Notes: generated by a model from the letters alone, not told the origin. A stretch of DNA of 64,000 nucleotides from G963663315 sp963663315 (GCA_963663315.1 OY760176.1:868001-932000); one strand, 5' to 3'. Counted from the stretch's first letter, positions 25,731 through 35,832 are shown. Numbers and translations: made by a program.

Positions 25731-25834
25731 TCATATTCTTATGGCAAAATGCGCCTTAACATAAAAAATAATGAAACCTGTTTGCTTGCCCGCGACCCGG
25801 CGCGGCTGTCAGGAGGAACGATGAGTGGGGAGTG

Positions 25835-26485
25835 TTACGGGCATTTCCGCCTGTCCATATTCGGGGCGGCATCAGCCAGCAATTTAGCCGAGACTGCGGC
25901 TAATTGGTCCGGGGTGTTGATGTTTTCGAACATATCTGCATTGTCGGAAAAATCGACCCTGAAAAAATCATGCTGCTGATACCATCGGTCAATTTTTCTT
26001 TCCCCTGAGTGCAGGCAGGCAGCCAGGCTGTCAGTGAGTGAGCGGTGAAGCAGCACGTAGACTGGCTGGATTCTGTCCTGGAAATAAGCCACTGCGATTT
26101 TCCTGGCGGATTCTGAAGTCGCCTCCATCATCCTCTTGCAATAGTCTGTTGCCAGAATCGGGCCATCACACGGTACTGTAATCATCCAGTCAGTCCGGGT
26201 ATGAATCAAGCCTGAATACATCCCTGCCAGCGGCCCCTGGAAATCCGGATGTTGATCCGGGACCACGATATACCCATACTGCCGATATTCGGCAAGGTTG
26301 CGATTCGCATTGATGAGGATATTTTCGCACTGGGCTTCCAATTGTCGGAGGATAAGCCCAATCATTGCCTTGTCGTTTATTTTCAACAACCCCTTGTCCT
26401 GGCCCTGCATCCTCCTGGCCCTGCCGCCTGCCAGAACGAGCACGGTCAGATTATCCGGCCGGTCAGCCGAAATTCGATTTTGCAC
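25835..26485 (-). CDS. mobA: Molybdenum cofactor guanylyltransferase MobA
   Basis: 216 residues. The nucleotidyltransferase signature LAGGRARRMQGQDKGLL (about 18-34) is followed by GPLAGMYSGL near 84-93 and TVPCDGP near 103-109. MobA joins GMP to molybdopterin to give the bis-MGD cofactor. GTG start, overlapping the end of the upstream ATPase gene by 23 bp, so it is in one operon with an oxyanion importer. That context supports molybdate or tungstate supply for cofactor synthesis. Confidence 0.92.
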   Translation of the reverse strand: MQNRISADRPDNLTVLVLAGGRARRMQGQDKGLLKINDKAMIGLILRQLEAQCENILINANRNLAEYRQYGYIVVPDQHPDFQGPLAGMYSGLIHTRTDWMITVPCDGPILATDYCKRMMEATSESARKIAVAYFQDRIQPVYVLLHRSLTDSLAACLHSGERKIDRWYQQHDFFRVDFSDNADMFENINTPDQLAAVSAKLLADAAPNMDRRKCP

Positions 26486-27188
26486 TGTTATCCCGGTGGA
26501 TGGAAGTCACATTACCACTGTATTGGAGATCCGTCACGCTGGTTAATCTGCCATCCGACAAAACCAGGTGCTGGTCGACATGTTCGTTGAAAAACTGATG
26601 ATTGTGGCTGCTGATCACGATACCCACGCCCGCATCTTTCAGGCTTTGTAAAAGCTCAAGCGTTCGCAATGCAGAGGGGGCATCCATATTAGTGACCGGT
26701 TCGTCCAACAATAGAAACGGAGACTGCCGAAGCCAGGCGCGGGCAAGCGCCACCCTTTGTTGTTGACCGCCAGAAAGGGATTTTGCAGGCACCGCTTTAT
26801 GCCGAGACAGCATAGCCCAGTGCAATGCATCATTGATATCCCTGTCCCGGTGTTTTGAAATTTTGAAGGGATTGAGCGCAATGGACAGATTTCTCGACAC
26901 GCTGCCCGTAAACATATAAGGGCTTTGGTGCATATACATCAGATAGCGCAGCAATTCCTTTCTGCTTTGCTTTATCGACCGACTGTGGAAACCAAAATCC
27001 ACAAAGCCCCGGTCAGGGGCAAGCAACCCTGACAATATCTTCAGTAAAGTGCTCTTTCCTGCGCCATTTTCACCGCTCAGCAGGTAAATCCGCCCACCGT
27101 TAATGGTTACGGTGACATCGGTCAATATCTTCGTGCGCGAAAATGATATCGATATTTCGGTGAACCGGATTATTGGATAATCGATCAT
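26463..27188 (-). CDS. tupC: ABC ATPase of a tungstate/molybdate-type importer (TupC-like)
   Basis: 241 residues with Walker A GENGAGKST near 38-46, signature LSGGQQQRVALARAW near 138-152, and Walker B FLLLDEP. The order permease-ATPase-mobA and overlaps on both sides point to tungstate or molybdate uptake. Its start overlaps the permease gene by 4 bp (ATGA). No periplasmic binding protein gene (tupA) is in the operon. Confidence 0.82.
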   Translation of the reverse strand: MIDYPIIRFTEISISFSRTKILTDVTVTINGGRIYLLSGENGAGKSTLLKILSGLLAPDRGFVDFGFHSRSIKQSRKELLRYLMYMHQSPYMFTGSVSRNLSIALNPFKISKHRDRDINDALHWAMLSRHKAVPAKSLSGGQQQRVALARAWLRQSPFLLLDEPVTNMDAPSALRTLELLQSLKDAGVGIVISSHNHQFFNEHVDQHLVLSDGRLTSVTDLQYSGNVTSIHRDNSAKSNFG

Positions 27189-27886
27189 ATCGACAGTTTA
27201 CCCCGACCCTGGAAATAATGCAGGAGCAAATTCAATAAAAAGGCCAGGGCAACCAGAACGATGCCAAGTGCAATACCTTGCGAAAAATTGCCTTTGGTGG
27301 TTTCAAGCGCAATCGCAGTCGGGATATTGCGGGTATGATGCAGGATGTTGCCGCCGACCATCATTGAGGCGCCCACTTCTGCAATTATTCGCCCAAACCC
27401 GGCGAACATTCCAGCAAGCAATCCAAATTTGGCTTCATTAGAAACAAGTATGAATGCTGTCAATGGCTTACATCCCATAGTTCGAGCTGTTTCCCATGCC
27501 CTTATATCAATCGCCTGAAATGCTGAATGACCCATTGAAATCAGAATCGGCAGACAAAGGGTAATTTGTGCCAGCACCATTGCCGTTTGTGTGAACAGTA
27601 ATTTCCAATCCCCGAGCGGCCCTTGTCTTGATAATAGAAGGTATAGAACCAGACCCACCACAACAGCGGGGAATGCGAGAAATGTGTTTGACAACGATAT
27701 GATCAGTCGTCGGCCTGGAAAGTTGAAGTAGGAAAGGGCAAAGGCGACGAACAATGCGAACGGACTGGCAATCGCGATGGCGGTACCGGATACGCGAAAT
27801 GAGATTCCGATAATCTCCCACAACTCCCGGTTGCCGCTCAGCAGCAGTGAAAATGCTTCGAGTGTCGCGCTGGACAGTGATTCCAC
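27185..27886 (-). CDS. tupB: ABC permease of a tungstate/molybdate-type importer (TupB-like)
   Basis: 233 residues with five to six membrane helices. The cytoplasmic EAA-type loop AWETARTMGCKPLTAFILV (about 131-149) contacts the ATPase, and FAGFGRIIAEVGASMMVGGN near 160-180 is typical of TupB and related anion permeases. It is the first gene of the operon; a binding protein normally precedes it but is missing here and may be elsewhere. Upstream, 27887-28061 holds only the divergent promoters. Confidence 0.84.
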   Translation of the reverse strand: MESLSSATLEAFSLLLSGNRELWEIIGISFRVSGTAIAIASPFALFVAFALSYFNFPGRRLIISLSNTFLAFPAVVVGLVLYLLLSRQGPLGDWKLLFTQTAMVLAQITLCLPILISMGHSAFQAIDIRAWETARTMGCKPLTAFILVSNEAKFGLLAGMFAGFGRIIAEVGASMMVGGNILHHTRNIPTAIALETTKGNFSQGIALGIVLVALAFLLNLLLHYFQGRGKLSI

Positions 27887-28061
27887 TTTTTCCTCAAGAG
27901 ACGGGATTCGTTTAGTATTTGGTATTTTATCCGAGGTCTACGTTAAAATACCCGGCTAGATTGCTCGTTCCGGCAAATTATGTCCGGGCTGACAATCAGT
28001 TCGACTTAATCTGAAGATCTTCCCAACGGACAATGTCAACCCGAATCGATGTGACGCAGTG

Positions 28062-29888
28062 ATGCCCGAACCGATATCCAGTAATTACGACCCTGCCCGG
28101 ATTAGAAACTTTTCGATAATTGCCCATGTCGACCATGGCAAGTCTACCCTGGCTGATCGTTTCATCCAGTTTTGTGGTGGACTGGAAAAACGCGAAATGA
28201 AGGAGCAGGTGCTGGATTCTATGGAACTCGAGCGAGAACGGGGGATTACCATAAAAGCACAAAGTGTCACCCTGACTTTTCTGGCTCGCGATGGCCACCG
28301 ATATCAACTGAATCTGATCGACACTCCGGGCCATGTTGATTTTTCCTACGAAGTGTCACGCTCCCTGAGTGCCTGTGAAGGCGCGTTGCTGGTGGTTGAT
28401 GCCGCCCAGGGTGTGGAGGCGCAAACCGTAGCAAACTGTTATGCCGCAGTTGACCTTGGGCTGACTGTAATCCCTGTGCTCAATAAAATCGACCTGCCCG
28501 CTGCAGACCCGGACAGAGTGATTCAGGAAATTGAAGAAGTTATCGGCATAGACAGCAGCAATACATTATCGGTCAGTGCGAAAACCGGTCAGGGAGTAGA
28601 GGAAATACTTGAGCAGATTGTTTTATTGTTACCCCCGCCCACAGGTTCACGGAATGCACCGCTCAGCGCATTGATTCTGGACTCCTGGTTCGACAATTAT
28701 CTCGGGGTGGTAGTATTGATACGTATCATGCAAGGGCAGATAGCGCCAGGGAGAAACAAGATAAAAATGATGTCGACCGGGCGCGAGTTTCAGGTCGAAA
28801 ACATCGGAGTATTTACCCCAAAACCGGTTAATGTTAAATCTCTAAGTGTGGGTAATGTCGGTTTTTTGACTGCCGGGCTGAAGGAAATAAAATCAGCCCG
28901 GGTCGGAGATACCATCACTTCGACGAGCCAGCCGGCAGAATTTCCATTGCCGGGATTCAAGGAGGTTAAACCGACCGTATTTGCGGGTCTGTACCCGGTC
29001 AATGGCGCCGACTTCGAAGCGTTCAGGGTGGCATTGAACAAACTCAGTCTGAATGATGCATCCTTGTCTTTTGAACCCGAATCCTCACAGGCGCTCGGAT
29101 TTGGCTTCAGGTGCGGTTTCCTGGGTATGCTGCACATGGAAATCGTTCAGGAACGTCTTGAGCGGGAGTATCAAATTAACCTGATTACCACCGCGCCTAC
29201 CGTGGTATACGAAGTCCTGAAAAAGAACGGAGAATCAATATTGATTGACAATCCGGCAGATTTACCGGACTCATCTTACATTGAAACAATCAGGGAACCT
29301 TTTATTATTGCCCGCATACTGACGCCACAAGAGCATGTCGGTGCAATCATCACGCTGTGCGTGGAAAAGCGGGGAATACAGAAAAACATTCATTACCACG
29401 GACGTCAGGTAATGATCGAATTCGAGATGCCTTTGACCGAAGTCGTAATGGATTTTTTCGATCAGTTGAAATCTGTCAGCCGGGGCTATGGTTCGCTGGA
29501 TTATGAATATATTGATAGTCGGCCTGCCGATATGGTGAAAGTGGATGTATTGATCAACGGCGAGAAAGTGGGTCCGTTGGCGGTTCTTGTGCATAAGGAA
29601 CAGAGTCAATACCGTGCTCGCGATCTGGTCAAACGTATGCGAGGACTGATACCAAGACAAATGTTTGACGTGTCGATTCAGGCGGCGATCGGGGCCAGGA
29701 TTATTGCCAGGGAAACGGTAAAGGCATTGAGAAAGAATGTCACTGCAAAATGCTATGGTGGCGACGTTACGCGCAAAAGAAAACTCCTCGAAAAACAAAA
29801 GGCGGGCAAGAAACGGATGAAGCAGATCGGCTCGGTTGAAATCCCGCAGGAAGCTTTTCTTTCGGTGTTGAAAGTCAGTCGGGACTGA
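28062..29888 (+). CDS. lepA: Elongation factor 4 (LepA)
   Basis: 608 residues from the ATG at 28062; a GTG directly before it is also in frame. The translational GTPase has G1 AHVDHGKST, switch II DTPGHVDF and NKID. The C-terminal domain (about 480-600, ending EKQKAGKKRMKQIGSVEIPQEAF) is unique to LepA. It acts on ribosomes during biogenesis or back-translocation. First gene of the lepA-lepB-rnc-era-recO group. Confidence 0.97.
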   Translation: MPEPISSNYDPARIRNFSIIAHVDHGKSTLADRFIQFCGGLEKREMKEQVLDSMELERERGITIKAQSVTLTFLARDGHRYQLNLIDTPGHVDFSYEVSRSLSACEGALLVVDAAQGVEAQTVANCYAAVDLGLTVIPVLNKIDLPAADPDRVIQEIEEVIGIDSSNTLSVSAKTGQGVEEILEQIVLLLPPPTGSRNAPLSALILDSWFDNYLGVVVLIRIMQGQIAPGRNKIKMMSTGREFQVENIGVFTPKPVNVKSLSVGNVGFLTAGLKEIKSARVGDTITSTSQPAEFPLPGFKEVKPTVFAGLYPVNGADFEAFRVALNKLSLNDASLSFEPESSQALGFGFRCGFLGMLHMEIVQERLEREYQINLITTAPTVVYEVLKKNGESILIDNPADLPDSSYIETIREPFIIARILTPQEHVGAIITLCVEKRGIQKNIHYHGRQVMIEFEMPLTEVVMDFFDQLKSVSRGYGSLDYEYIDSRPADMVKVDVLINGEKVGPLAVLVHKEQSQYRARDLVKRMRGLIPRQMFDVSIQAAIGARIIARETVKALRKNVTAKCYGGDVTRKRKLLEKQKAGKKRMKQIGSVEIPQEAFLSVLKVSRD

Positions 29889-29941
29889 TCTGGGTTAGAA
29901 TCGGCCACCATTTACCAGAAATTGAAATTCAAAGGGGTTCT

Positions 29942-30697
29942 ATGGATTTTTCATTCATATTGTTTATCGCGCTTTTGGTCACCGGAGGCATCCTGTTGCT
30001 TGCAAGATTGTTGGGCCGCAGGAGAAGAAGATCGGTTATCGTTGAATATGCCAGAGCGTTATTTCCGGTTATTCTGTTTGTTTTTGTGTTGCGCTCATTT
30101 GTGATTGAACCTTTCAGGATTCCGTCGGGTTCAATGCTGCCGGGCTTACATATAGGAGATTTCATCCTTGTCAACAAATTCAAATATGGAATACGTCTGC
30201 CGGTGGTTAACATGAAGGTATTTCCGATCAGCAGCCCCGAACGCGGAGATGTGATCGTGTTTCGATATCCTCAGAACCCCAAACTGAATTTCATCAAGCG
30301 GGTGGTTGGTCAGCCAGGCGACAAGCTTTCCTATATTGACAAGAAACTCACGATCAACGGAAAACCGGTTGAAACACAGGATGACGGGCGATACGCTTTT
30401 GTGCAGGATAAATTAAAAGGAAAATCAGCCAATCAACAGGTAGAAACATTTGATGGCGATGATCATCGCATCATACTCGACGATCTGGGTTTCACACGCA
30501 ATCTCGAAGAGGTCAATGTCCCCGCAGGGCATTATTTTGTGATGGGGGATAACCGGGACCACAGCAATGACAGTCGGTACTGGGGCTTTGTACCGGAAAG
30601 TAACGTGGTCGGCAAGGCATTTTTCATCTGGTTCAGCTGGAAAAGCGCCAGCGGAGGCGGTATCGAATGGGATCAGATCGGCAACATAATTAAATAA
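29942..30697 (+). CDS. lepB: Signal peptidase I
   Basis: 251 residues. Two N-terminal membrane segments (about 3-22 and 40-52) are followed by the catalytic Ser64 in PSGSM and Lys119 in FIKRVVGQPGD, and the family box GDNRDHSNDSRYWG near 201-214. It cleaves Sec and Tat signal peptides on the periplasmic side. Lies 53 bp after lepA, as usual. Confidence 0.96.
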   Translation: MDFSFILFIALLVTGGILLLARLLGRRRRRSVIVEYARALFPVILFVFVLRSFVIEPFRIPSGSMLPGLHIGDFILVNKFKYGIRLPVVNMKVFPISSPERGDVIVFRYPQNPKLNFIKRVVGQPGDKLSYIDKKLTINGKPVETQDDGRYAFVQDKLKGKSANQQVETFDGDDHRIILDDLGFTRNLEEVNVPAGHYFVMGDNRDHSNDSRYWGFVPESNVVGKAFFIWFSWKSASGGGIEWDQIGNIIK

Positions 30698-30721
30698 TTC
30701 CATTCGGTACGGGTAAAACGG

Positions 30722-31414
30722 TTGGCTATCAACGTGATTGACATCGATGCGGTTGAACGGGCGCTTGACTATCGATTCAACCATCGTGACCTGCTTTACC
30801 TGGCATTATCACACCGCAGCAACATGGGTTTACCGAACAACCAGCGCCTGGAATATCTTGGCGACAGCATCATCGGGTTCTTCATATCGCAATCACTGTA
30901 CAGGTTGTTCCCGCAGTTGCATGAGGGCGACCTGACCACGATGAGGGCGCGGCTGGTCCGAAATACCACACTGGCTTCGCTGACGCGGGAATTGCGCCTT
31001 GACAGGTATTTGATAATGGCAAGCGGAGAGTTGAAAAATGACGGTCGCAATCGTGTTCCCGCGCTGGCTGATGTTTTCGAAGCGGTCGTCGGCGCGATCT
31101 ATCTGGATGGAGGTATTGAACCGGTCAATCAATTTCTCGATAGAACGTATCGGACGCTCCTGGCGGATATTCAACCCCGTAATCTCAAGGACAGCAAAAC
31201 CCGGTTACAGGAGAAACTGCAAAAGGACGACTGCCCGTTGCCCGTCTACAGTGTTATAAAACAGGATGGCGAAGCGCACGATCTGACCTTCGAGGTTTCC
31301 TGTTCCGTGCCTGGAATCGACAGGTCATTTATTGCCCGGGGCAGAAGCCGTAAAGCTGCGGAACAGGCGGCAGCCGAGCAGGTACTGGCTGTGCTGGACG
31401 AACATGATTGCTGA
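30722..31414 (+). CDS. rnc: Ribonuclease III
   Basis: 230 residues. The signature QRLEYLGDSI at 41-50 keeps Glu44 and Asp48, and DVFEAVVGAIYLDGG keeps the second acidic pair. The usual Glu just after the Asn (Glu38 of E. coli) is Gln41, a mild variant. The C-terminal double-stranded RNA-binding domain (about 155-225) ends SRKAAEQAAAEQVL. It processes rRNA precursors and mRNAs. TTG start; the stop codon overlaps the era start by one base. Confidence 0.95.
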   Translation: MAINVIDIDAVERALDYRFNHRDLLYLALSHRSNMGLPNNQRLEYLGDSIIGFFISQSLYRLFPQLHEGDLTTMRARLVRNTTLASLTRELRLDRYLIMASGELKNDGRNRVPALADVFEAVVGAIYLDGGIEPVNQFLDRTYRTLLADIQPRNLKDSKTRLQEKLQKDDCPLPVYSVIKQDGEAHDLTFEVSCSVPGIDRSFIARGRSRKAAEQAAAEQVLAVLDEHDC

Positions 31415-32283
31415 TGACTGACAATCACAAATTCGGTTTTGCTGCATTGATCGGCCCACCCAATGCAGGAAAATCGACGTTGTTGAATCAGATTGTCGGA
31501 CAAAAAATTTCGATTATTTCGCGGCGCCCGCAGACCACATGGCACAGAATTCTCGGCATAACAACCTCCCGAGACTACCAGATCGCGTTTGTTGACACGC
31601 CTGGGCTGCATGATAATCAACATAAAAATCTGAACAAGCTGATCAATCGAACCGCAATAACCAGTTTGTCCGATGTCGATATCATTCTTTTCATGATTGA
31701 CCATCGCGGCTGGAACGAGGATCTGATCCGAATTTTTGGACATGCAAAATCAAGGGATGCCCCGGTTATTCTGATCATCAATAAAATCGACCGGTTGAAA
31801 GACAAATCCCGTTTGTTGCCAATCATGCAGGAATCCATGCAAATTCATGACTTCAAGGAAATAGTGCCATTGTCGGCGTTAAGGCTTGACGACAAAGACG
31901 GCTTTCTGGCATTGGTTGCCGGGCATTTGTCTGTTGGGCCGCGTGGTTTCCCGGAAGGTCAGATCACTGATCACTCTGACAGTTTCATGGCCGCTGAATT
32001 GATAAGAGAACAGATTTTCATAAAACTGAGAGAAGAGTTGCCTTATGCGATTGCAACGGAGGTGGTCAGGTTCGAGGTCAATACCCGCGATATCCTCTGC
32101 ATTGACGCGATTGTGTGGGCCGGGAAAAACAGCCAGAAATCCATTATTATTGGCAAGGGCGGAAAACAATTAAAGGAAATCGGCACTCACGCCAGACGAC
32201 AGATCGAGAAAGTTTTTGCACACAGGGTATTCCTGAATTTGTGGGTCAGGGTCAGGAAAGGGTCGATAGACAGGAAATTGTGA
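31414..32283 (+). CDS. era: GTPase Era
   Basis: 289 residues from ATG at 31414. G1 GPPNAGKST (Ala where most Era have Val), G3 DTPGLHD, G4 NKID. The C-terminal KH domain has IIGKGGKQLKEIGTHARRQI near 247-266, which binds the 3' end of 16S rRNA during 30S assembly. Overlaps rnc by one base, so the two are translationally coupled. Confidence 0.96.
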   Translation: MTDNHKFGFAALIGPPNAGKSTLLNQIVGQKISIISRRPQTTWHRILGITTSRDYQIAFVDTPGLHDNQHKNLNKLINRTAITSLSDVDIILFMIDHRGWNEDLIRIFGHAKSRDAPVILIINKIDRLKDKSRLLPIMQESMQIHDFKEIVPLSALRLDDKDGFLALVAGHLSVGPRGFPEGQITDHSDSFMAAELIREQIFIKLREELPYAIATEVVRFEVNTRDILCIDAIVWAGKNSQKSIIIGKGGKQLKEIGTHARRQIEKVFAHRVFLNLWVRVRKGSIDRKL

Positions 32284-32285
32284 AC

Positions 32286-33020
32286 ATGAGGAAAGTCGAT
32301 CAACAGGCCGGATTCATTCTTCATCGGTGGCCATACAGTGAAAGCAGTCTGATGATCGAGGTGTTTACCCGGGAATACGGACGATTGACGCTGATTGCCA
32401 AGGGATGCAGAAGAAAAAAATCACAGTCCCAGGGCCTGTTTCTGCCCTTTATACCCTTGCTGGTCAGTTGGACTGGCAGGGGAGAGATACCAATCCTGAC
32501 CGGGATTGAGCAAACTGGCTTTATACCGCAGTTATCGGGTACAGGGATCGGTTGCGGATATTATATCAACGAGTTGATCCTGAAACTGTTGCACCGGCAT
32601 GACGCCCATGTGGTCCTGTTCGACAAGTATCACGAGCAGATGCTTGCCCTGATTGATCAGCGGGATCCGGTTGTTGTTTTACGTGTTTTCGAAAAATATC
32701 TGCTCAGGGAGATCGGCTTTGGTTTGATCCTCAATCATGATGTTGAATCCGGGGAGGCGATCAGACATGACATGAATTACCGGTATTTCCCCGAGAAAGG
32801 GCCAGTGCTGGTCGCCAGGGAGGATCGTGATGCTATCAGTGGGTCGACGTTGATTGCGCTCGACAGGGAACAATTCCTGAGCAGGGAAGATCAACTCCAG
32901 GCTGGCATGCTGACCCGGTATTTAATCGACCTGCAACTGAACGGGAAGTCCCTGCGTACCCGAAGGGTGATCCGTGAAATGAAACGTTATCAGCAACAGT
33001 CAACCAAAGAAACGGGCTAA
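32286..33020 (+). CDS. recO: DNA repair protein RecO
   Basis: 244 residues from ATG at 32286, chosen because QQAGFILHRWPYSESSLMIE is the RecO N-terminus; the frame stays open back inside era. The N-terminal OB fold (about 8-80, EYGRLTLIAKGCRRKKS) is followed by a helical part. RecO loads RecA with RecR on SSB-coated gaps. It follows era by 2 bp. Its end is 4 bp from the convergent lpdA end. Confidence 0.92.
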   Translation: MRKVDQQAGFILHRWPYSESSLMIEVFTREYGRLTLIAKGCRRKKSQSQGLFLPFIPLLVSWTGRGEIPILTGIEQTGFIPQLSGTGIGCGYYINELILKLLHRHDAHVVLFDKYHEQMLALIDQRDPVVVLRVFEKYLLREIGFGLILNHDVESGEAIRHDMNYRYFPEKGPVLVAREDRDAISGSTLIALDREQFLSREDQLQAGMLTRYLIDLQLNGKSLRTRRVIREMKRYQQQSTKETG

Positions 33021-33024
33021 AGCC

Positions 33025-34449
33025 TTATTTCTTTCGGGGCATATACAGATCGGTAATGGCGCCTTCAAATGCTTCCGCGGCAAAACCGAGCGTCTCGGCC
33101 AGGGTAGGGTGTGGATGGATCGACAGTCCGATGTCCCGGGCATCGGCATTCATCTCAATTGCGAGTACCGCTTCGGCAATCAGATCACCGGCATTGCTGC
33201 CGGTAATACCTGCTCCGATGATACGTTCAGTGGTTTTGTCAAATAAAAGCTTGGTCACTCCTTCGCTTCGTCCCTGGGACAGGGAACGGCCGCTTGCAGC
33301 CCAGGGAAAAACTCCTTTGCCATATTCAAGCCCTTTGGCTTTAGCTTCGGTTTCAGTGACTCCCACCCAGGCAATTTCAGGGTTGGTATAGGCGACATTC
33401 GGAATAACACGCGCATCGAATCCACTTTTTATTCCCGCTGCCACTTCAGCCGCGACCTTGCCTTCGTGAACGGCTTTGTGTGCCAGCATCGGTTCTCCAA
33501 CGACATCGCCGATCGCAAAAATATGAGGAACAGTGGTTCGCTGCTGGTTATCAACCTCAATGAATCCATGTTCGTTGACCACCACCCCGGACTGTTCTGC
33601 GCTAATCAGGTGGCCATTGGGAGTACGACCCACCGAAACCAGAACGCGATCGAATACCATGTTTTCGGGGGCATCGTTCCCTGCAAAATGGACTTTTATT
33701 CCAGTTTCAAGGGAATCCATTCGGGTAACCCGGGTATTTAGCCATATATGTTCGTACTGCCCCTTGATTCTTTTCATTAACGGTCTGACCAGATCCACAT
33801 CAGCGCTGGTCATCAATCCATCCATCATTTCAACAATACTTATCCTGCTGCCAAGGGAGTGATAGACCGTTGCCATCTCGAGGCCGATAATTCCGCCGCC
33901 GATGACAAGCAGATTTTGCGGTATGTTGTTGAGTTCGAGTGCACTGGTTGAGTCCATCACCCGTTCGTCTCCCTCAGGTAACCCTGGAATTTCGGTCGCT
34001 TGCGAGCCGACTGCAATAATCGCCTGATCAAAGGATATGGATTCCGTTTTACCTTCCGATTCAACTTCTATCATGTTCGGTCCGGTAAATTTTCCGATCC
34101 CTTGCACTATGGCGACCTTCCTCTTATTGGCCAGTCCTGCCAGTCCTTGGGTAAGCTTGTGAATAATCCCGTTTTTCCATTTAAGCGTTTGTTGCAGGTC
34201 AACTCCGGGAGGTTGCCAGGTCAGTCCGACCTCGCTTGCTTCGCGGGCATCCGAGATAACTTTTGCAACATGAAGCAATGCCTTGGAAGGAATGCAGCCG
34301 ACGTTGAGACATACTCCGCCCAAACACGGATAGCGCTCAATCAGGATCACCTGAAGTCCAAGGTCCGCTGCCCGAAATGCAGCAGTGTAGCCCCCTGGGC
34401 CCGAGCCGAGCACAACAAGTTGGGAATGACGTTCTCCCTGCACAGTCAC
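33025..34449 (-). CDS. lpdA: Dihydrolipoyl dehydrogenase (E3)
   Basis: 474 residues. FAD site GSGPGGYTAAF near 15-25, redox disulfide Cys47-Cys52 in GGVCLNVGCIP, NAD site VIGGGIIGLE near 182-191, and the C-terminal catalytic HPHPT. It reoxidises dihydrolipoamide in pyruvate dehydrogenase and related complexes. No fused lipoyl domain. Third gene of the aceE-aceF-lpdA operon, 66 bp after aceF. Confidence 0.96.
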   Translation of the reverse strand: MTVQGERHSQLVVLGSGPGGYTAAFRAADLGLQVILIERYPCLGGVCLNVGCIPSKALLHVAKVISDAREASEVGLTWQPPGVDLQQTLKWKNGIIHKLTQGLAGLANKRKVAIVQGIGKFTGPNMIEVESEGKTESISFDQAIIAVGSQATEIPGLPEGDERVMDSTSALELNNIPQNLLVIGGGIIGLEMATVYHSLGSRISIVEMMDGLMTSADVDLVRPLMKRIKGQYEHIWLNTRVTRMDSLETGIKVHFAGNDAPENMVFDRVLVSVGRTPNGHLISAEQSGVVVNEHGFIEVDNQQRTTVPHIFAIGDVVGEPMLAHKAVHEGKVAAEVAAGIKSGFDARVIPNVAYTNPEIAWVGVTETEAKAKGLEYGKGVFPWAASGRSLSQGRSEGVTKLLFDKTTERIIGAGITGSNAGDLIAEAVLAIEMNADARDIGLSIHPHPTLAETLGFAAEAFEGAITDLYMPRKK

Positions 34450-34515
34450 AAACCTCCGATCAGGAATTCCGATTCCAATAAATAATACATATATTCAATA
34501 ACATGTAGTTAATAC

Positions 34516-35832
34516 TTAAAGTGATAAACGACGTATATCAGCAAACGACCGGGTCAGACTGACGGTAAATCGCGCTGCTTCTGCACCGTCTGCAACACGA
34601 TGGTCATAAGATAGACTCAATGGCAGAATCAGTCTGGGAATAAAATTCTGACCATCCCAGACAGGCATCATTTTTGATCGGGAAATGCCCAGAATTGCAA
34701 CTTCGGGGGCATTTACGATGGGAGTAAATGCAATACCACCAATTCCTCCCAGACTTGAGATACTGATACATCCGCCTTTCAGGTCTTCTGGCTTGAGTCT
34801 TTTGTTACGGGCCCGCTCGCTTAAGTCTGCCAGTTCCTGTGCCAGATTGAAGATGCTTTTCTGGTCAGCATTGCGGATTACCGGCACCACCAGTCCATCG
34901 GGCGTATCAATTGCGATGCCGATATTACAGTACCGTTTCAATATCAGCTGTTCGCCGCCGGGCGCCAGTGAAGCATTGAAATTCGGGTATTCTTTCAGCG
35001 CTCCGACCAGGGCCTTGATAGCGAACGACAGCAGGGTAATGCGGATGCCCTTCTCACTGGCTTCCTCTTTCAGGGATTGTCTGAACTCCTCGAGTTCGGT
35101 AATGTCGGCCTCATCATGATGGGTGACGTGGGGTATGTTCAACCACGCCCGTTGCAGATGAGGACCTGACAATTTCTTTATACGCGTCAACCTGATGGTT
35201 TCGATATCGCCGAATTCAGAAAAATCGATTTCCGGGATGGCTGGAATGCCAAATCCTCCTTGTCGGCTGGCCGATGGCATTTCAGTCAGTTGCTGCTTGA
35301 CCCAGCTTTTTACATCTTGCTTCAGAATCCTGCCTTTGGGTCCGCTACCGGTGATCAAACTCAAATCCGCACCGAGTTCCCGCGCAAATCGTCGAATACC
35401 CGGGCTCGCGTGGGGCAAAGTTGTTGAAGCATTTACAGTCTGAATGGATGGCTCCCGGAGTTGAATTTGAGGCTGATCCTGGGATTCATCCCGGGATGAA
35501 TCCTGTCGGGCAGGGCGGGGTGTAACAGACCGGACTGCCTCATCGTTCTTCTTGTCTTCCCTGGATGCGGATTCAGGGGGAGCCTGCCCCTCGTCACCCG
35601 AAATTTCCGCCACCAGCGCCCCTTCACCCACCCTGTCACCGATCGAGACTGCGATACTGGTAACCGTTCCATTGGCCGGGCTGGGAATTTCCATGGTTGC
35701 CTTGTCGCTTTCAAGGGTAATGATCGGGTCTTCAATGGCAATCAGATCACCGATATTGACCAGCACTTCTATGACTTCGACTTCATCGAAATCGCCAATA
35801 TCGGGAATGGTAATCCGGGTCATGTCGGTCAT
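34516..35832 (-). CDS. aceF: Dihydrolipoyllysine acetyltransferase (E2) of pyruvate dehydrogenase
   Basis: 438 residues. One lipoyl domain (about 5-78, lipoylated Lys44 in ESDKATMEIP), a charged linker, the E1/E3-binding domain (about 145-180, ASPGIRRFARELGADLSLI), and the catalytic domain with SYDHRVADGAEAARF near the C-terminus. It moves acetyl groups to CoA. E. coli AceF has three lipoyl domains; a single one is common in other proteobacteria. Overlaps aceE by 4 bp. Confidence 0.95.
   Translation of the reverse strand: MTDMTRITIPDIGDFDEVEVIEVLVNIGDLIAIEDPIITLESDKATMEIPSPANGTVTSIAVSIGDRVGEGALVAEISGDEGQAPPESASREDKKNDEAVRSVTPRPARQDSSRDESQDQPQIQLREPSIQTVNASTTLPHASPGIRRFARELGADLSLITGSGPKGRILKQDVKSWVKQQLTEMPSASRQGGFGIPAIPEIDFSEFGDIETIRLTRIKKLSGPHLQRAWLNIPHVTHHDEADITELEEFRQSLKEEASEKGIRITLLSFAIKALVGALKEYPNFNASLAPGGEQLILKRYCNIGIAIDTPDGLVVPVIRNADQKSIFNLAQELADLSERARNKRLKPEDLKGGCISISSLGGIGGIAFTPIVNAPEVAILGISRSKMMPVWDGQNFIPRLILPLSLSYDHRVADGAEAARFTVSLTRSFADIRRLSL

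Noticed and set aside
25749..25979. 76-codon plus-strand ORF over the mobA end
   Set aside because: Mostly antisense to mobA, with no recognisable motif.
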